In this document: piece after piece, positions 5,701 to 6,498 of the stretch
Layout of the letters: each line of letters starts with the position of its first letter
Numbering within the stretch: the stretch's first letter is position 1
Assembly (NCBI GenBank): GCA_036273175.1
Contig: DASUIE010000344.1
Span: forward strand, 1-6,498
Length of the DNA: 6,498 bases
Origin: DATARH01 sp036273175
GTDB lineage: Bacteria > Pseudomonadota > Alphaproteobacteria > ATCC43930 > CGMCC-115725
Direction: 5' to 3'
Program-made: the position numbers and the translations under genes
The notes under the pieces: generated by a model
The model's database searches: none
What the model was told of the DNA's origin: nothing
The model's input: only the letters and a program-made list of their open reading frames with translations

Positions 5701-6498
5701 ATGCTGGTCATGGACGCGATCACCGAGATTCTGAAGCGCGAAGGCATCTCGACGATGTTCTGCTTTCCGACGACGCCGATCATCGAGGCGGCCGCGGCCG
5801 CCGGCATCCGCCCGGTAATCTGCCGGCAGGAGCGGGTCGGCGTGCACATGGCCGATGGCTGCGCCCGGGTGCAGAACGGCAAGCCGCCCGGCGTCTTCGC
5901 GATGCAGTACGGGCCCGGCGCCGAGAACGCCTTTGCCGGCATCGCCTCGGCCTATTCGGACTCGACCCCGATCCTGCTGCTTCCGCTCGGCCACCCGCGT
6001 GACAGCGCGCAGATGTTTCCGCTGTTCAACTCGACCCGCAGCTATGCCTCGGTGACCAAACAGGTCGAGCCGGTGAACATGCCCGAACACACCGTGCCCG
6101 CGGTGCGCCGCGCCTTCAACGCGCTGAAGAACGGGCGCGTCGGGCCGGTCATGGTCGAGGTGCCGGCCGATGTGATGATCGCCGAATTCCCCGGCAACGA
6201 CGTGCATTACGAGACCGTGCGCCGGACCCGCTCGGCCGCCGACCCGACCGATATCGACGAGGCGGCGAAGATGCTGATCGGCGCCAAGTGCCCGATGATC
6301 ATCGCCGGACAGGGCGTGCTCTACGCCGAGGCCTGCGAGGAGCTCCTGAGCCTTGCGAAGCTCCTCGACACGCCGGTGATGACGACGACCGACGGCAAGA
6401 GCTGCTTCCCCGAGGACCATGCGCTGGCGCTCGGCTCGGGCGGCACCGTCTATACCGGCCACGGCCGCCACTTCCTGCACGAATCGGACCTGGTGTTC
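5701..6498 (+). CDS. Thiamine-diphosphate-dependent enzyme, acetolactate synthase-like (3' end outside window)
   Basis: The first 266 codons of a ThDP enzyme; the frame is open to the last base, and full-length members are about 540-600 residues, so roughly half is present. The N-terminal pyrimidine-binding domain (about 1-160) carries the cofactor-activating Glu44 within CRQERVGVHMADG (41-53). It also has a QYGPGAENAFAGIASAYSDS block (69-88) matching the 'SGPGATN…AYxDS' signature of acetolactate synthase and relatives. GPVMVEVPADV (148-158) is the typical end of that domain, and the central domain starts near 181. The ThDP-binding GDG…NN motif would lie beyond the window. Such enzymes decarboxylate or ligate 2-keto acids, or act on related acyl donors; the precise reaction cannot be told, and biosynthetic acetolactate synthase is less likely given the catabolic neighbours. 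The ATG follows AGGGGAG at 5687-5693 with seven-base spacing. It is divergent from the solute-binding-protein operon, suggesting shared control. Confidence 0.9.
   Translation, partial: MLVMDAITEILKREGISTMFCFPTTPIIEAAAAAGIRPVICRQERVGVHMADGCARVQNGKPPGVFAMQYGPGAENAFAGIASAYSDSTPILLLPLGHPRDSAQMFPLFNSTRSYASVTKQVEPVNMPEHTVPAVRRAFNALKNGRVGPVMVEVPADVMIAEFPGNDVHYETVRRTRSAADPTDIDEAAKMLIGAKCPMIIAGQGVLYAEACEELLSLAKLLDTPVMTTTDGKSCFPEDHALALGSGGTVYTGHGRHFLHESDLVF

Noticed and set aside
5662..6480. Minus-strand open frame (272 codons) opposite the ThDP enzyme
   Set aside because: It is an antisense shadow: the plus strand encodes an intact ThDP-enzyme N-domain with the catalytic Glu.

Overview
The window is GC-rich, gene-dense bacterial DNA. 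Protein style and a dispersed palindromic repeat carrying GTCATTGCGAG arms suggest an alphaproteobacterium, perhaps of the Rhizobiales/Bradyrhizobium-Rhodopseudomonas type. That placement is inference, because there is no rRNA or marker gene here. No stretch longer than 300 bases lacks a gene. The largest gaps are about 120 bases (722-841), 113 bases (2837-2949) and 136 bases (5565-5700).

Layout, left to right: (1) 34-621 (+) encodes a divergent tetrapyrrole-methylase-like protein whose frame is open to the window edge. (2) 626-721 (-) is a candidate 31-residue single-helix membrane protein, tail to tail with gene 1. (3) 842-2020 (+) encodes an acyl-CoA dehydrogenase-fold flavoprotein of the flavin-dependent monooxygenase type, with a possible -35 box upstream. 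(4) 2033-2836 (-) encodes a complete short-chain dehydrogenase/reductase, convergent with gene 3 across 12 bases. (5) 2855-2940 is a two-armed inverted repeat. (6) 2950-4143 (-) encodes an enolase-superfamily sugar-acid dehydratase-like enzyme. (7) 4194-5564 (-) encodes a Tat-exported ABC solute-binding protein. (8) 5565-5700 is a divergent intergenic region with an imperfect dyad and a single arm of the same repeat. (9) 5701-6498 (+) is the first 266 codons of a thiamine-diphosphate-dependent enzyme related to acetolactate synthase.

The solute-binding protein, dehydratase-like enzyme and SDR lie head to tail on the minus strand and probably form one transcription unit (binding protein first). 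The ThDP enzyme is transcribed away from the same intergenic region. Together they look like a catabolic locus: capture of a small, probably polyhydroxylated or carboxylated solute, oxidation by the SDR, dehydration by the enolase-superfamily enzyme, and possibly carboligation or decarboxylation of a 2-keto acid by the ThDP enzyme. No substrate can be read from sequence. No ABC permease, ATPase or regulator gene is visible. I see no defence system, CRISPR array, IS element, tRNA or rRNA. The least ordinary items are the repeat copies next to expression signals, the unusual metal-ligand and acid-base motifs of the dehydratase-like enzyme, the tiny membrane ORF and the motif-poor methylase relative.
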